This document shows positions 1 to 13,600 of a stretch of 64,000 nucleotides of DNA, piece after piece. Each line of letters begins with the position of its first letter. Position 1 is the first letter of the stretch. The notes below the pieces were generated by a model. It was not told the origin of the DNA, did no database searches, and saw only the letters and a program-made list of their open reading frames with translations. Source of the stretch: Anagrus nilaparvatae (taxonomy: Eukaryota; Arthropoda; Insecta; Hymenoptera; Mymaridae); assembly GCA_022575985.1 (NCBI GenBank), contig JAKSXM010000238.1:13658001-13722000 (forward strand). Direction: 5' to 3'. The translations under genes were made by a program, and so were the position numbers.

Positions 1-1122
1 TTTTACATATTTCGATTAACAAATCATCACGTATAATCAAATCTGATAAGAAAGTGTCTTTTAAAAAAAAAAAAATATTTTTTTATTTAAATTTTCATGT
101 TTAGGAGACATTGTGATTTAAATGAATGATGGTCCCTGAAAAAAATGATGATTGAAAATATTTCTGAAGGTAAATAACAAATAAAAACAATTTTTCATAA
201 ACATGAATTTAAAAAGTTTTTATTATACATATTAAAAAAATGTAAATAAAAAGATAAATAAAAAAATATAAATTTTTTATAAAAATCATCATATACTATA
301 AAACTAATATCTCATTTAAAAAGTCTTTAGATTAACGTCTTTTTTGCATGTTTTTTAAAAACAAAGTATATATCCTTTATAACACATTAAAACAAAAAAG
401 TAAAGGTATTAAAAAAAAAAGTGAAGAAGAAGTAGAAGTAGAAGAATAAATTTGAGAAAAAAAAAAGCTCAATATTATAAAGTCAACGTGGTTGTCAAAG
501 AAACCGTTAAAGCGCATTTCAATATTTATCGCATGATAAGATTGCATTAAGACCAATTTTATTGATAAACTTTATATACATATATGCGTTTAAATACTCA
601 CTGCAAATGATAATGCAATGCAAGTAAATACATAAAAAAGAAGTAAAGAAATCTTTCGGTAATCATATTTTATGGTACAATATGATACATTAGTCCGGCT
701 ACTGTTTTAAAATCCTTGCAAGCTCCTAGAGCTACAATTTACCGAAAAATTAGGTTCTTCAAATTTCAGATTTTTAAAGCTCTGATAGTAAACCTGTCAA
801 TTTTTTTATAATCCATACCCACCCAGCAAAAACTAACTTTTTAAAACAAAAGCTACCAGACTAATGTATCAGAAGAAGGTCAAAGTTCAAAAGAGGTAAA
901 CAAATTAACTTTTTAATACATAAAATTTATTTTAAATGTAATAACATATCTTTAAAAAATGATCAAAAATTTATTTTTAAAAAATATTGATAACATGAGT
1001 ATTTATAAAAAAAATCTTATATAATTAAAACTATTATCACATAAATATTATATATACATATATCAAAAAAAAAAGAAACAAAAAAAAGTTAGAGAGTCGT
1101 AAAAAGAAAAAATTAATATAAA
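1..1122. other. AT-rich intergenic region
   Basis: No coding sequence is recognisable. The stretch is dominated by A/T runs and short stop-rich frames. Its right part (about 900-1122) should hold the 3' UTR and poly(A) signal of the minus-strand gene that ends at 1123: TTTATT (AATAAA on the minus strand) occurs near 926 and 967. Nothing else can be supported. Confidence 0.5.
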
Positions 1123-2439
1123 TTATTGCACAACAGCCAATGGTGGTTTGTGTTGTACAGGCCATATAAAATTAAAAAATCTTCTTAATGGTAATTGTAA
1201 ATATGAATAAACACAATATGGTAATGGATCCCAATAAACGAACAATGATTCTCTTTTATTTATTTTTTTATCTAATAAATTTTTATCTATCAAGTATAAT
1301 GGATCACAACGACGTATTAAATTTTTGTTATTTTGACAATGTATTCTGTATTTGCATTGTTCAAACCATAATTGTCTACAATGTATGTATTTTAAACATA
1401 AATATGGCAAACCAATACCAACTTTACAACTTATTGGTATTAAATTATTTGAATTTTTATTATACGTTGACATTTTAATCAATCTAAAATTTAAATAGCC
1501 ACTTATGCGTCCAGCGACACCGGTTGCGAAAAATTGTTCTAACCAATTTTCAACTTTTGATTCGTATTCAGCAACTAATATGCCTTTGCTTTCGTCGATC
1601 AATGAACATGTTACATTTGCTAATAATTTACCATCTCTGACGCATGTACATGTTATGTATTGGGCACTTCCTAAAATCAATGGATTTTGAGCACTGGCTA
1701 TCAATTCTTCGTAATATCTCTGCTGTTCTGGATTGCACAAACCAGCCTGAGTAGCGAGTTTCAGAAGTTCTGTTGGATTCCCGAGCATTAATAAGTCTGC
1801 AGTGTCTGGTATCAAACATTCGCAACCCAAAGCCTCCAAATGAGATTTTGCGATGCTGTCGTAATAAGCTGAGCTGCTAGAAACTGGAATGTAATGGCTT
1901 ACATTTTCTTTTTCCACTATTTCAACGAGTGCACGGACATAAGTTGTAATCCCTTGTGTGCTAGGATTCGGCAGAGAGTAATAAGATGAACAAGTTACAG
2001 AAAAACGTGCCAATCCTAACAGATCTTCTTGTTCGCAAATAATGACCTTGGCTCCAGCTTGTGATAAATTACGTGCTAGATGAACAGCTTGGACTGTGCT
2101 ACCGCCGCTTATAAGAATCACACGTTCGTTCTTGTCAGATGAAGACGATGATCTTAGAGATGCTGCTGAAGGTAATGCAGTTATCGATACTGGAGTTGGT
2201 ATAGCCGGACCAGCCAATTTTAAGAGACCTAGTGATAATTTAGCCATTAACCAAAGTAAACATATCCAAGCAGATAACGATGCAGCTGGAGCAAGCAGTA
2301 AAAATGCCAGAAATTTTCTCGAAACTCTCAAGAGGCTTGACAACAGACGTTGCATGTAACTAGGTCGTGACATTTTTTTAAAAAATATTTTTGATTTATG
2401 ATAACGATGATGAAATGAATGCTGATAATAATTTTTCAA
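1123..2439 (-). CDS. membrane-anchored ATP-grasp-like protein (single exon)
   Basis: Uninterrupted 438-codon frame. A long hydrophobic stretch at about residues 40-75 looks like one or two membrane segments. It is followed by a Ser/Thr/Pro-rich linker and then, from about residue 106, a Rossmann-like stretch (VILISGG, then AGAKVIICE) resembling the pre-ATP-grasp fold that precedes ATP-grasp ligase domains. The C-terminus has a YWDPLPY motif and a hydrophobic tail, which I associate with this little-studied family of eukaryotic membrane-bound ATP-grasp-like proteins. The ATP-grasp catalytic core itself is not obvious, so the enzyme activity and substrate are unknown. Met23 (about 2373) could be the true start, because residues 1-22 are low complexity and rich in His, Tyr and Lys. 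The gene is head-to-head with the ANKRD49 homologue. The gene being real is more certain than its family. Confidence 0.7.
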   Translation of the reverse strand: MKNYYQHSFHHRYHKSKIFFKKMSRPSYMQRLLSSLLRVSRKFLAFLLLAPAASLSAWICLLWLMAKLSLGLLKLAGPAIPTPVSITALPSAASLRSSSSSDKNERVILISGGSTVQAVHLARNLSQAGAKVIICEQEDLLGLARFSVTCSSYYSLPNPSTQGITTYVRALVEIVEKENVSHYIPVSSSSAYYDSIAKSHLEALGCECLIPDTADLLMLGNPTELLKLATQAGLCNPEQQRYYEELIASAQNPLILGSAQYITCTCVRDGKLLANVTCSLIDESKGILVAEYESKVENWLEQFFATGVAGRISGYLNFRLIKMSTYNKNSNNLIPISCKVGIGLPYLCLKYIHCRQLWFEQCKYRIHCQNNKNLIRRCDPLYLIDKNLLDKKINKRESLFVYWDPLPYCVYSYLQLPLRRFFNFIWPVQHKPPLAVVQ

Positions 2440-3306
2440 TTAAGACATTTCTTTAACATTTATTTAAAAACTAAACAAAAAAAACTTCCAGCTTTCTAAT
2501 AATAAAATGAATAATATAAAAAATTTAATGATCCATTTAGTATGGTAACATAAATATAACTGAATGATTTTCAATAAATGAAATAATTTTTTAACAAATC
2601 TTCATAAATTGATAATACTTTATATTTACGTAATTTTTCTTATTCTTTTCCTCAAATGCGTCTTTGTTAGTCAAATGTTATATTTTAATTAAAATATATG
2701 TTTGACAGAATTATAAAAAAAAAAAAAATTAAAAAAATTTCGTCTTATCTAATCATTCCTTGCACTTTCATGCTGCTAATTATGCATATATATAATTTTA
2801 ATTTTAGTATTTATAAATCTTTTATATAATTTTAATTTACAGTATGAATTTTTTTCTCATTATCATTTCAATTTTTAATTTATATATAAAATTTTTAGAT
2901 TTTTCAATATAAAAAAATATGGAAAATTTAAAATATAAAATTAAAAGTATCTAAGATTTTTTTAAAGATTCAGTAGAAAAAGTAAGTCATAGTCAGACAA
3001 GATAATTGATACAGTCTCAAGGTCTAATGTATATTTTTAGTAAAGTTTATTTTTATAATTTCATGCATAATTATTTAAAACACTATGATAAGTATTTAAA
3101 AAATGTACTTCTAATAATTAATAAAAAAGAATATTTATATATATTATAAAGTACGAATAATTTAAAATTTTTAAAATTGCGAAAGTGACGTCAATTGCGC
3201 GCGCCTGCTTTCTTATACTTACCGGCTGAAAAATCAAAACAAATGTGTTTGATGTTTGTATACAAAACATTGCAACGCGTCTATATTTTTTATTAAATAA
3301 TATAAA
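2440..3306. promoter_or_regulatory. divergent promoter region with CRE-like site
   Basis: This is the 867-bp interval between two divergent genes. It is AT-rich except for a short GC-rich island at about 3180-3230. The island contains a perfect palindromic TGACGTCA (3186-3193, the CREB/ATF consensus) followed by a GCGCGC stretch that resembles part of an NRF1 site. It lies 110-120 bp upstream of the ANKRD49 start codon, a plausible core-promoter position. No further elements were recognised in 2440-3180. Confidence 0.45.
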
Positions 3307-4129
3307 ATGTCTTCTTCAGGTGATGATAATGATGAATTAGAAGATTTAGAAGAACTAAGGGATAAAATTTTAAAAACTTCCAGTTCAGATCAAATGCAAG
3401 TTAGTGCTTGGGATGATGATAATGAAGGAATAGAAGAAAGTAGAGCTCCTACAGGTTATGTTTCATGCTTGCTAAATAAATTAAATTTGATAAAATAAAT
3501 ATACATACTTTAAAATTTAGCTAAAAATGGTTTAAATTTTACTCATTATTTTATTCTTTATTTTTAGATGTGGCACAAAAAGAAATTTTAGAAGCAGCGG
3601 AAAAAGGTGATCTAGAGAAAGTAAAATCTCTCTTTGACACAGATCCTACACTTATTACATGCACAGATGAAGATGGGTATACTCCATTACACAGAGCATG
3701 TTATGGAAATCATGTTCCTGTAGTAGAAGTAAGTACTTCTGAATCTTTGTCAACTTGAATTAGTTTCTAATGAATGATTTGAATGTTGTTTAGTTTTTAC
3801 TAAACTCAGGTGCAAAAATTAATGCCAAAACACAAGATGATTGGCAGCCACTACATTCTGCATGTTGCTGGAATAATGTTGAATGTGCTTCGATACTAAT
3901 ATCTCGAGGCGCTGATATTAATGCTAAAAGCAAAGGCGAACAAACACCATTGCATTTAGCCTGTAATAATTCTAATAATTCGGCTATGTTACAATTGCTT
4001 TTATTACATCCTGAAACTAATCCATTTATAAAAAATTCAAGTGGAGATACTCCTGAGGATATAGCCAAAAGAAATGGAAAATATTATCCTCTGTTTGAAA
4101 TTACAGAACCGTGCCTTAACGAATTTTAA
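3307..4129 (+). CDS. ANKRD49: ankyrin repeat domain-containing protein 49 homologue
   Basis: Three exons: 3307-3454, 3568-3728 and 3794-4129, with GT-AG introns of 113 and 65 bp. The joined length is 645 nt, in frame, giving 214 residues. An acidic N-terminus (DDNDELEDLEELRD) is followed by ankyrin repeats. Repeat signatures are visible as DEDGYTPLHRACYGNHVPVVE, then DDWQPLHSACCWNNVECASILISRGADINAK, then TPLHLAC. The C-terminus (PLFEITEPC) has the Leu-Phe-Glu-Ile ending typical of ANKRD49 rather than of ankyrin proteins in general. Vertebrate ANKRD49 is a small nuclear ankyrin protein linked to spermatogenesis; its biochemical role is not settled. The gene is divergent from the ATP-grasp-like gene and convergent with LYST. 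Confidence 0.88.
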
Positions 4130-4668
4130 AAAAATTAATTTATTTAATTGTTTTAGTATTATAAGGTACATACTTTATTTACAATTTGTATAATTACTTA
4201 GTTTTTAGAAAATGTAACTTATTTATAATATATATATGTATATAAAATACATCAGCTTATTAAATTTCAAGAATAACTAACAATATTTTTATATTCTGCC
4301 AAAAAAAAAAGAAGACAAGAGTAAATAACTTGTTTGTTAACTATGAGTTTCAAAATATATTGGTATAAGTTAGTTACTATCTTCTTCTTTTATACATCAG
4401 TATCATGTTAAACTCATCAAATTAATTTATTAAATTTTATACTTATAAGTTAATATTTTTTAACAAGTAATAAAAATAATACTTTGTTTCATATATAAAT
4501 TTTAATATGTACAAATATTTCACATAAAATACCTAAATTATACGTAATAACATTATTATTTATAAATATTTAAATAAAAAAACATTCAATAAATTAATAA
4601 TATTAATTATTTTTGGACACTTTTTACAAAAACAAAATTTATACCTATTTATTATAAAATGTACAATC
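4130..4668. other. convergent 3' intergenic region
   Basis: AT-rich spacer between the stop codon of the ANKRD49 homologue and the stop codon of LYST, carrying the 3' UTRs of both genes. TTTATT at 4648-4653 reads AATAAA on the minus strand, about 16 bp past the LYST stop, and is a possible LYST poly(A) signal. No gene seen. Confidence 0.5.
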
Positions 4669-7600
4669 TTATAAATTTGTAAGATTAACAAATTTTGGTT
4701 CACTTGTACTTAATCGTTTAGCACCTGACCATATAAAAACATAAGAATCGTCTGTTGCAGCATACAAATGATTTTGTTCATGAGACCATGATATTGCAAC
4801 AATTGCACCACAATTAATACAGTCATTTGTGATTTCTCGAACCATTTTTAAATCCCAACTACTCCAAAATCTACAATAATTTTACAAAAAATAATTTTTT
4901 TAAGTATTGATGTGTAATTTTAAAATTAAGTAATAAATATACCTTATGACTCCATTTTCTAAACCCGTTGCAATTACATTAACAGACATTCCTTCAACAG
5001 CATTACTATAACAAAGTGATGTTATTTTTTGTTTAGAAACAACGTGTCCTACAGGTCTTGCATTTATTGTATAAACTTTTAAATCAGATTGATGACTAAT
5101 AACGTTTTCAAAAAGTGATGCTGGTTGATAAACAACTGCAATATCTCCTAAGGTCTCACTGATTGATATTTTTCTAACAGCACAAAAACTATCTTGTTCA
5201 ATAGATCTAACATAATTTAAACTGAAAAAAAGAAATAATTTAACTCAAAGAAAACTTTAATTTTATTTAAATTATTTTAAAATACCTATTAAGATCCCAT
5301 ATCACCAGAATGCCTTCATTATCTCCTGAAACTGCAATACTAAATACCCTTGAAAGTTCAATTACAGTTATGCATTTTCTATGGGCTAATAAAATTGATG
5401 GTGAAGATTGGGTGAATTCTATTTTACCATTTGTATCAATATTAAAATTATAAACTACAATACGTCCAGATGTGAAACCAATCCATAGTTGTTCACAATC
5501 TGGAGCTGATATCATCACAGTTACCTATTATTTAAAAATATTACAAATAATATAAAATTAAAAAAAAATTTGATAATTATTAATAAAAAATGTACTAACA
5601 GGATCTAAGCCTAATGACTTCATTAAAGGTTTAGGAGGTAATTCTTTTTTTGTTTTTATTCTGGCTATTCCATCTGTACTGTTCCATGTTATAAGAGCTG
5701 CACCAAGTACAGATGTATTACTCACCATACTCGTTCCTAATTAAAAAATTATTTTATTTAATATTTAAATAAAAATATTTATTTATACAAATACATGATT
5801 TATACAAATCAAAATGCAAAAATTACCTTTATCTTTTGAATAACCCAATAATAAGGCTGTTGAGCTTGGCAATCCAAAAACATCTCCAGTTGCTAAAGGC
5901 ACTAAAGTTGCTAAAGGTATTCTATATTTATTTTTCCAACAGATAACAGGATCATTTCCAGGTGATCCAACATAATTTCCCCATCTTATAGCTAAAATAT
6001 AAATTTAATATGTACTTTAAAGAATTATCCGTTTTTATTAAAAAATTAAATTTTTTTACAATCAACTCCTTCAATAACTTTTGGTATTGTTGTTGGAGGC
6101 ACATGCACTAGATTTTGTATTGGTAATGGATGAGCTGTTTTAAATAACTGAGCTGGTGTTTGACCATAAGTTTTAACCATTGTCTCCCATGCTTGTCTTT
6201 CTAATGGGTCGGCAATTTCTTCTACATTGAATCCATAATATGTCTAAACATATAAAAGAAATTTATTACTTTTTATGAAATAAAAATATTTATTATTTTT
6301 TATGAAAATAAAATTAAAAAAATATATTTTACCGCTGGGTGAAAAACGTTAATGGCTTCTACAGCTGGTTTTCCAATTTGTCTAAAACCAAAAACTAAAT
6401 CTATCCAAAATGGTAAAACTTCTCTAACTATGTCAGATTCAAGAGCAGCTCTGTGGGCTAAGATAAATAATCTAGCATCTCCACCACACCACTTTGGAAG
6501 CTCAACATTATTTACAGGTTGGCTATTTTGGCGTATTCCGAAATTAAAGCCTTCAGAATTCAATAAGAATTCTGGTAAATAAAAGAATTCAGGAATTAGT
6601 TCTTTTACATCTGTTGTTGAATCACAGCTTGTTAAACGCCAAGTTGTATGTATAGCATGAAAGGTTCTATCTGGTATATCAAAATTATTATCTAAAAAAA
6701 ATGGATTTTTTAAAATAATTAAAAAATTGTTTTTTTAAATTAAATATAAATTTAATTTACCTTGATAGTTCAGGAACATACTTGTGAAAGGTGGAAGTCG
6801 TACCAGGAAATGCAAAATAGTACCTGAATTACTGTAATGAGATCCATAATGAAACGGTTCTTGATTAAGGGCTATTAGATTAAAGCCTTCAGACAAGGCT
6901 TGTTTTAAATACTAAAAAATTACAATTTATTTAGTTTATGATCAAATTTAGTTTATAAAATTTAAATTAAATATTTACATTGTAATTGTTGATATAATGC
7001 TGCTCATTCTTTTTTTCTTGTACTGCCATTGGTTTTTTGAAATTTCTGAAAATAATTTTAAAACAAAATTTTCTTCTTTTGCAAACAAATATATTTTTTA
7101 TTAGCATACCTATATATTTTTGGATTGTTTAAATCAATTTTTTCACTAACATAATCAGATAAGACGAATGGGAAAACTGGATATTGCATTAAATCATTAT
7201 ATGATCTTCCTGCTAATTTATTTAAACAAATAATGTATTCCCAATTTGATAATACACCACTTCTCCAAAGACTCAGAGCTTCTCCTAAGTCATCTCCTGG
7301 GATAAGCCTTGGTAAATGGCAGTTTGATAATTCTGACACAAAATCATCTCTATCCTAAAATTTATTAATTTTTAAGTTATTATTTCTCTAATTAGCGAAT
7401 GAAAAATTTTTGCGAATTATTTTATTTTTACCTTTGATGAATCAAATGCTAATAAATATGTTCTACCAGTGACTAGAAATATTTCAATAGCTCTATCTTG
7501 CAATTGATATCGTCTGCGATGCAGTTCGCGTATATCTTCTAATTTCCAAGCTGTCCCTCCAACCATTGCCAAGTCAAGCCCTCCTAAAGCTATCTGTTAA

Positions 7601-10600
7601 AATTTAAAAAAAATTAAAAAAAAAATCCAATTTACAAAATATAAATGTTAAGTTTACATCAGTTTGCAAGGGATTATCAGGACTCTCTGGAACAAAGTAA
7701 AAGCAAGTTTCACCAATTAGAGCTTCTCCAGGTAATTCAGCTTGAGGAGTGACTACTTTTGCTTGGGTCATTTTTCTTATTTTTTCACTTGTGTGTAATC
7801 TTTCAATTAAAGTGGATGCATTTGTATCTACTTTTCCATTCATAAACAAATACGATAATGGTGCCTCTATTTTAACAGATTCTAAAAATTAAAAATATTT
7901 TTATCCAATATTTTGATATTAGAATTAAAATTATAATTTAAAAAATTTTCATAATAATATTACCGATTTTATTTTTATTATCAGGTAAGAAAAATCTTTC
8001 ATTAATATCTAAATGACATCTTTGTAGCCTGATTCGTATTCTCGCAGGACCTTCAGTTGGATCAAGCTCCCAGCTTTTTGGATAACTTTCAGGGAAGAAC
8101 CAATTACCTCTTTCATGAGTTAATCTTTTGGCAAGATCTTTCCATTTTGCAATTGCTTGTGATTCTTCCGTTCGCAAATTTTTTAGTCTTTCCATAAATA
8201 CTTTTCTTTCCCTATTTTGTTCTTCTACAACGATTCTTGTTATAGACATTGCACTTTCTATTACAGTTTTTGCTAATGACTCGTATTTATTACTAATCCT
8301 GTAAAGAAATATAAACGTATGGTATGTTTATTGCAACTAAATACTGAGTATCGCGATTTTTTTGCTAAGCAATAGAACTTTTTGCTATATTCAATATTAT
8401 CAATTTTTCAATTTTTAAAAACTAAATTTTTAAAAATTGTTCACAAAAAGTGAGATATACATTTTGGGGGTAGTTTTAGCTAATATAAGGGTGAAATATT
8501 AATTTTTCATTAAAAAATCCATGAAATTCGTTTTCAGCGACCCAAAAAACCCTTGTGGACCTAATCTTGACGCAAAATGTGCAGAAACCGCAAAAACACC
8601 CCTTTTGGGGGTTGTTTTCGATAATTTAGGGGTGATATATTAATTATTCATAAAAAAATCCATGAAAATCGTTTTCAGCGACCCAAAAAACTTTTGTGAA
8701 CCAAATCAAAGCCGCCAAAAGTGCGAAAATAGTGAAAACACCCCTCTTGGGGGGTAGTTTTAGCTAATTTAAGGGTGAAATATTAATTTTACCTTCAAAA
8801 ATCATTAAGATTCTTAATTAGCGGCTCAAAAAACCCTTAGAAACCAATTCTTGGACAAATCTATCGACTCAGAACGCGAATACATCAAAAATACCCCCTT
8901 GCGGGGGTAGTTTTTTAAAAATTGAATATATTGTAAATTGATAAGTCAAAATTTTATTTTAAATCCATTTCAGCTCCCTCCCTTTAAACTAGACCACCCC
9001 TCAGCCTTTAATCATGCTCTATATGTTAAAATGAATCGCGGTTTTATAAAAAAAATAATTTTTGTACTCTCTTAGGGCATAAATTAAGGTGCTCTCATAA
9101 TACAGATTATGTACGCATTTTTAAATTTTTGCTTACCGATGAATTATTGGCATTTGATTTTCGATCCATTTATCTCTTTCTCTTTCAAGCTCTTTAGAAA
9201 ATAATGTTAATTCTTCAGTCCAAATTTTCGTGGTTTCTTGATCTAAGCCTTTTGTTAAATTCCATAATTTAAGAGCTTCTTTCATTTCATCGCAAATTGA
9301 CCAGTCGGCATTAGGCATATCATCCTTCATTTGCAATAAATCCCACAAGTAAACAGTGAACTTTTGCTCTATCTGTAATTTACATTAGTTTTGAAAAATG
9401 AAGAGGCATATTTAAAAATATTATTATTTTTTAAATACCTGAGGGTGAACTTCTAAAACAGACGTTAATATTTCTCTAGTAATAGGTTCTTCCATTAAAG
9501 AACGAATAGCATAAACTCTTATACTTGTACTTTGATGAGGACTCATAAGCCATACCATTAGTTTTGCTGTATTTTTTCTCAAAATAGGTTTCAACATCCA
9601 TGTATTTGGAACCCAATTGTATATTTTGCTAACGGGGTTTGACATACAGTGTAACAAAATTGAGAACAATCTTTTTGTTAATTGTAATTCAACAGAGGAT
9701 GGGATTCCATCGGCGGTAACAATAAAATCTACCGCTCGATTTAATACCAGACGAAATCGTTCATGAAGTTCCGTTTTTCCAGGCTTACGTATTACGGGAC
9801 TGGAATTTATACTTAAATTATCGTTTATAGATGATTGAACTGTATGGTTGTCACTGCTGTTTTCACTGGATGTAGATAAAACTTAAAATCATATATAAAA
9901 AAAAATTATAAATATTTTTAAAAATAATTTACGATTTATATTCGCAAGAGATTCCAAAATTCTCAACTTTAGAACTAAAATTAAGAATCCTGTTTGATCG
10001 AATATTTGAAAAAAATTACCATTTGTTAAATAAGAAGTAGAGGCTAAATAAGATGCAGTATTTTTTAAATGAAAGCCTATATGACTAGATATTTTAGGTG
10101 TCAAAACATCAAGTTCACCATCAAATAATGCAACCTGGGCACTTCTAGCGATCATTACGCACGCCTGATCCGATCCACACCAAGTCCTTTCCTTAAGCTC
10201 TATAAGATTCAATATAACATGCATGTCAACAACGGCATGCATGTTTTGATTACCTGGAGATTCTAATAATCTGGTAGCAATTAAAACTAATAAAATATGA
10301 ATATCACGAATTAAAAATGTAGAAATACTGATATGAGCAGCATTCATTAGGGCTTGAGCTAATGCTTCCATCAAACCTTGTTCAAGTAAGCTCTTAACGG
10401 CACTTAAATTCTAAAAGTTAAAAATTTACTTATTAAAATTTTCATATAATACTCAATTTTTTATAATAGTAATATCTTACTTTACTAATTATATCATTTA
10501 CAAAAGAAATTAATGGTTTTGCTACATTAAAATCTGTTGATGCTGCTTTTGGGATCATTGCTAATATAGTTGGCATGGCAGCAAAACCAGGCCCTCTAAA

Positions 10601-13600
10601 TACTAATTTTTCTAAAGTGACCACTAATGGTTCACTTCCAGGATATAATGAGATTTGGTTGGCTAAATGTACAAAATACTTTTGTTTTATAAATTTATTA
10701 ACGTCCTCATCAGTACTTCTATCCAAGTAGGTATGTATAATTTTTATAAGAGCTGTGCGTACTCTTGAATCCGGATTATTTGATAAAACTATTAACAGTT
10801 CAACTCTTAGAACGTTTTTTAAAACTAAACTAATTTTTGAATCTGGAAAAACTCTTAAAGTATCGCGTAAAAGCAATAAAAGTCCTTCACAAACTAAACC
10901 TTGACAAGCTCTTTTTTTATCAGTCCAGTTGTAGTGTTTTTCATCAATTCGTTTATTTGAAGTTTCACTGGCTGCAATTCCTGAATCTTCACCAGCACTT
11001 GTATCACGACTTTGGGATGAAGAATCATTTTCATTATTTGGATAATTTACTTCCCCAGATTTTATAATTTTTCCTTTTTGTATTTGAGCATTTGTTAAAG
11101 CTTTATTTAATTTTGTAGTTTCGAGATTATTTACAGATTCATTAGAAAAGCTATTTGTAAGGGACTGGAATATTTAAAATAAATATTAACTTGTTTAAAT
11201 AAAATTAAATATTTGGTATAAAAATGTTTCCTTACATTTAATTTTGTTGGTGATTTTATTGGCTCTTTTAAGGAAGACAACAAGAAATACATGTTGTGTC
11301 TTGAATGTGTTACGTATGTTTCTGTGGCTTGGTGGACCAATATTAAATAATCCATAATAATGACTAATTGAGAAATGTCAGGGGGTGCACCCATTAATGC
11401 TCGGATCAACTCTACAATAGCACTTCCTGTTGTTGAGTCTATTGTAATATTTACTTCATCATACATGAAATGTTCCTGAAGTTAAAATTTCAATTAATAA
11501 GTAAAAGTTAATTTTTAGGTGATTGTTTATTAAAAAACAACTATTATTTACCTTGCAAATATTTAATAAAGCATCAATGATAGAAACCCGATTTAATTGA
11601 GAAGCATTAAATTCTCTATGAGGATGCTGGTCTTTTAATAAATCTAATAACGTTTGAAGTAATAAATTTAATGCATCATATAATGCCCACGTTCTCCAAG
11701 CTTGTAAAGCTCCTCTAATTAATTCGGGATCTGTAATTATAGCTTCACAATCATGAGCAATTGAGTATATCTTTGTCCCAATATCTTTGACTAACACAGC
11801 AGTATTACATGCTGCATCTAGTATTGATTTAAGCATATGCTTTCCAGCATGACATTTTGGTGTTTCCAAAACCCTTAGTATTAAAGATGTACCACTTTCT
11901 AAGCGATACTGATTAAGCAATTCTGGATCACTTCGAGCTAAATTTAGAACCACAGATAAGGCCATTGCTTGTTCTTCTTCACTTGAATTTAATTCTACCA
12001 CCTAATAAATATAATAAATATTAAATTGCTTTTAATTTAAAATTTATTGCATAATTGTAATTAATATGAAAATTACCCTTGCAAATAAAAACAGAAAAAC
12101 TGGTATTCCACCAATTAAAATAGCTGATGGAATAAGTCCTCTGTATTGCTGATATTGTATATTTACTGGACTAATAATTGGAAGTGATAATGGAGGTTGT
12201 TGAGAAACTCTATGTTCGAGATCAGAAACAATTTTAAATCCAGCTTGTCCAGGAAATAAATTTCCAACAACTAAACAATTTTTTACATAAAAATTATTGA
12301 GTTTTATTTTGTAATTTGATAGAATTAATAACTTACCACTTGTATTAGTAACAGCTTGAGGAAACAGGTGAACGAATTTGGGGTTTTGAGCCTCATAATT
12401 TAATAATAAATTATCTTGGAGTTCCATCAAGTGAAAATTACTTGAATTCATTACGGATTCCCAGTTAGTTTTAGGATTATAGATCTTTATTTCTATTGGG
12501 AAATGAAAAAGCTGACTGTCTGATCTTAATTTTTCTTTTTGATCTATTTGTTCATTTCCTGTAATTTTTTAAAGATTAAAAATCGTTTATTACTTTGATA
12601 ATAAAAATTAAAACTCTGAAATTACCAAATTTAACTTCCTGGGTAGAATTTAAAGCCCCTGTAGAAATCATTGAGGCAAAATCTGGTTTCACATTGTTCA
12701 AAATACAATCAGCCAGATTAGTATGATTTGGCCCAAGACTTGCTACATACAGTGCTTTTTCACTATTAAAAACTGGACACCTAAATAACATTATTTTATT
12801 TTTATAAATAAATAATTTCTAAATATACAAATATCAATTATTCATACCTAAAAACCATTAAATTACTTAAATACCAAGCCCCAATAGCCAATGTTCCGAC
12901 TTGGCCTACGAGTACACAAGTTGTTCCAGGTTTTCTTATTAATAATCCATCAAATGGTAATTGAGCATTAATTTCTTTCCACCCATCTATCCAAATGGTA
13001 ACTTCAATACTGGCATTATGTTTATTTAACATTGTGTCTTTAAAATTCATAGCTAAATGATGCCAGCTTCCTGATGGTAATATATCATCCACTGTTGTTT
13101 CAGAAAGTGTTCTATTAATATTGTCATCAGGCCTTGTTAATCGTAATATTAATTTATCTATGAACAAAAGAAATAAAAATTAATTAAATCGAATTTTTTT
13201 AGCAATAATAGCTTATAAATAGAAAATTCCTTACCAGATTTTAAATCCAGCCATAATTCTAAAACCAGTGATTCATATCCTATTGATATCATATGAAGGA
13301 TTGACGTCGGAAACGGAGGAGTTGAAGAATCAATGATGACTAAAAAAATTAAACGATTTTATAGATTTTGAAAATTAAAATTAAGAAAATAAATATATGA
13401 ATTTCTAAGAACCTTCTCTGCTCCAATTATCTGAAAGTAAGCCCCAATCTGAAAAGCTGTCACTTTCTGTAACATTTGTTATATTGACTTTTTGAGAACC
13501 TCTTGTATTGTTTAAATTTGAAATATTCCTTTCAACTCTAACCCATAATGACATCGAAGAACCATTCAACCATAATGGCCAAGCTGATTCTGGACCAATA

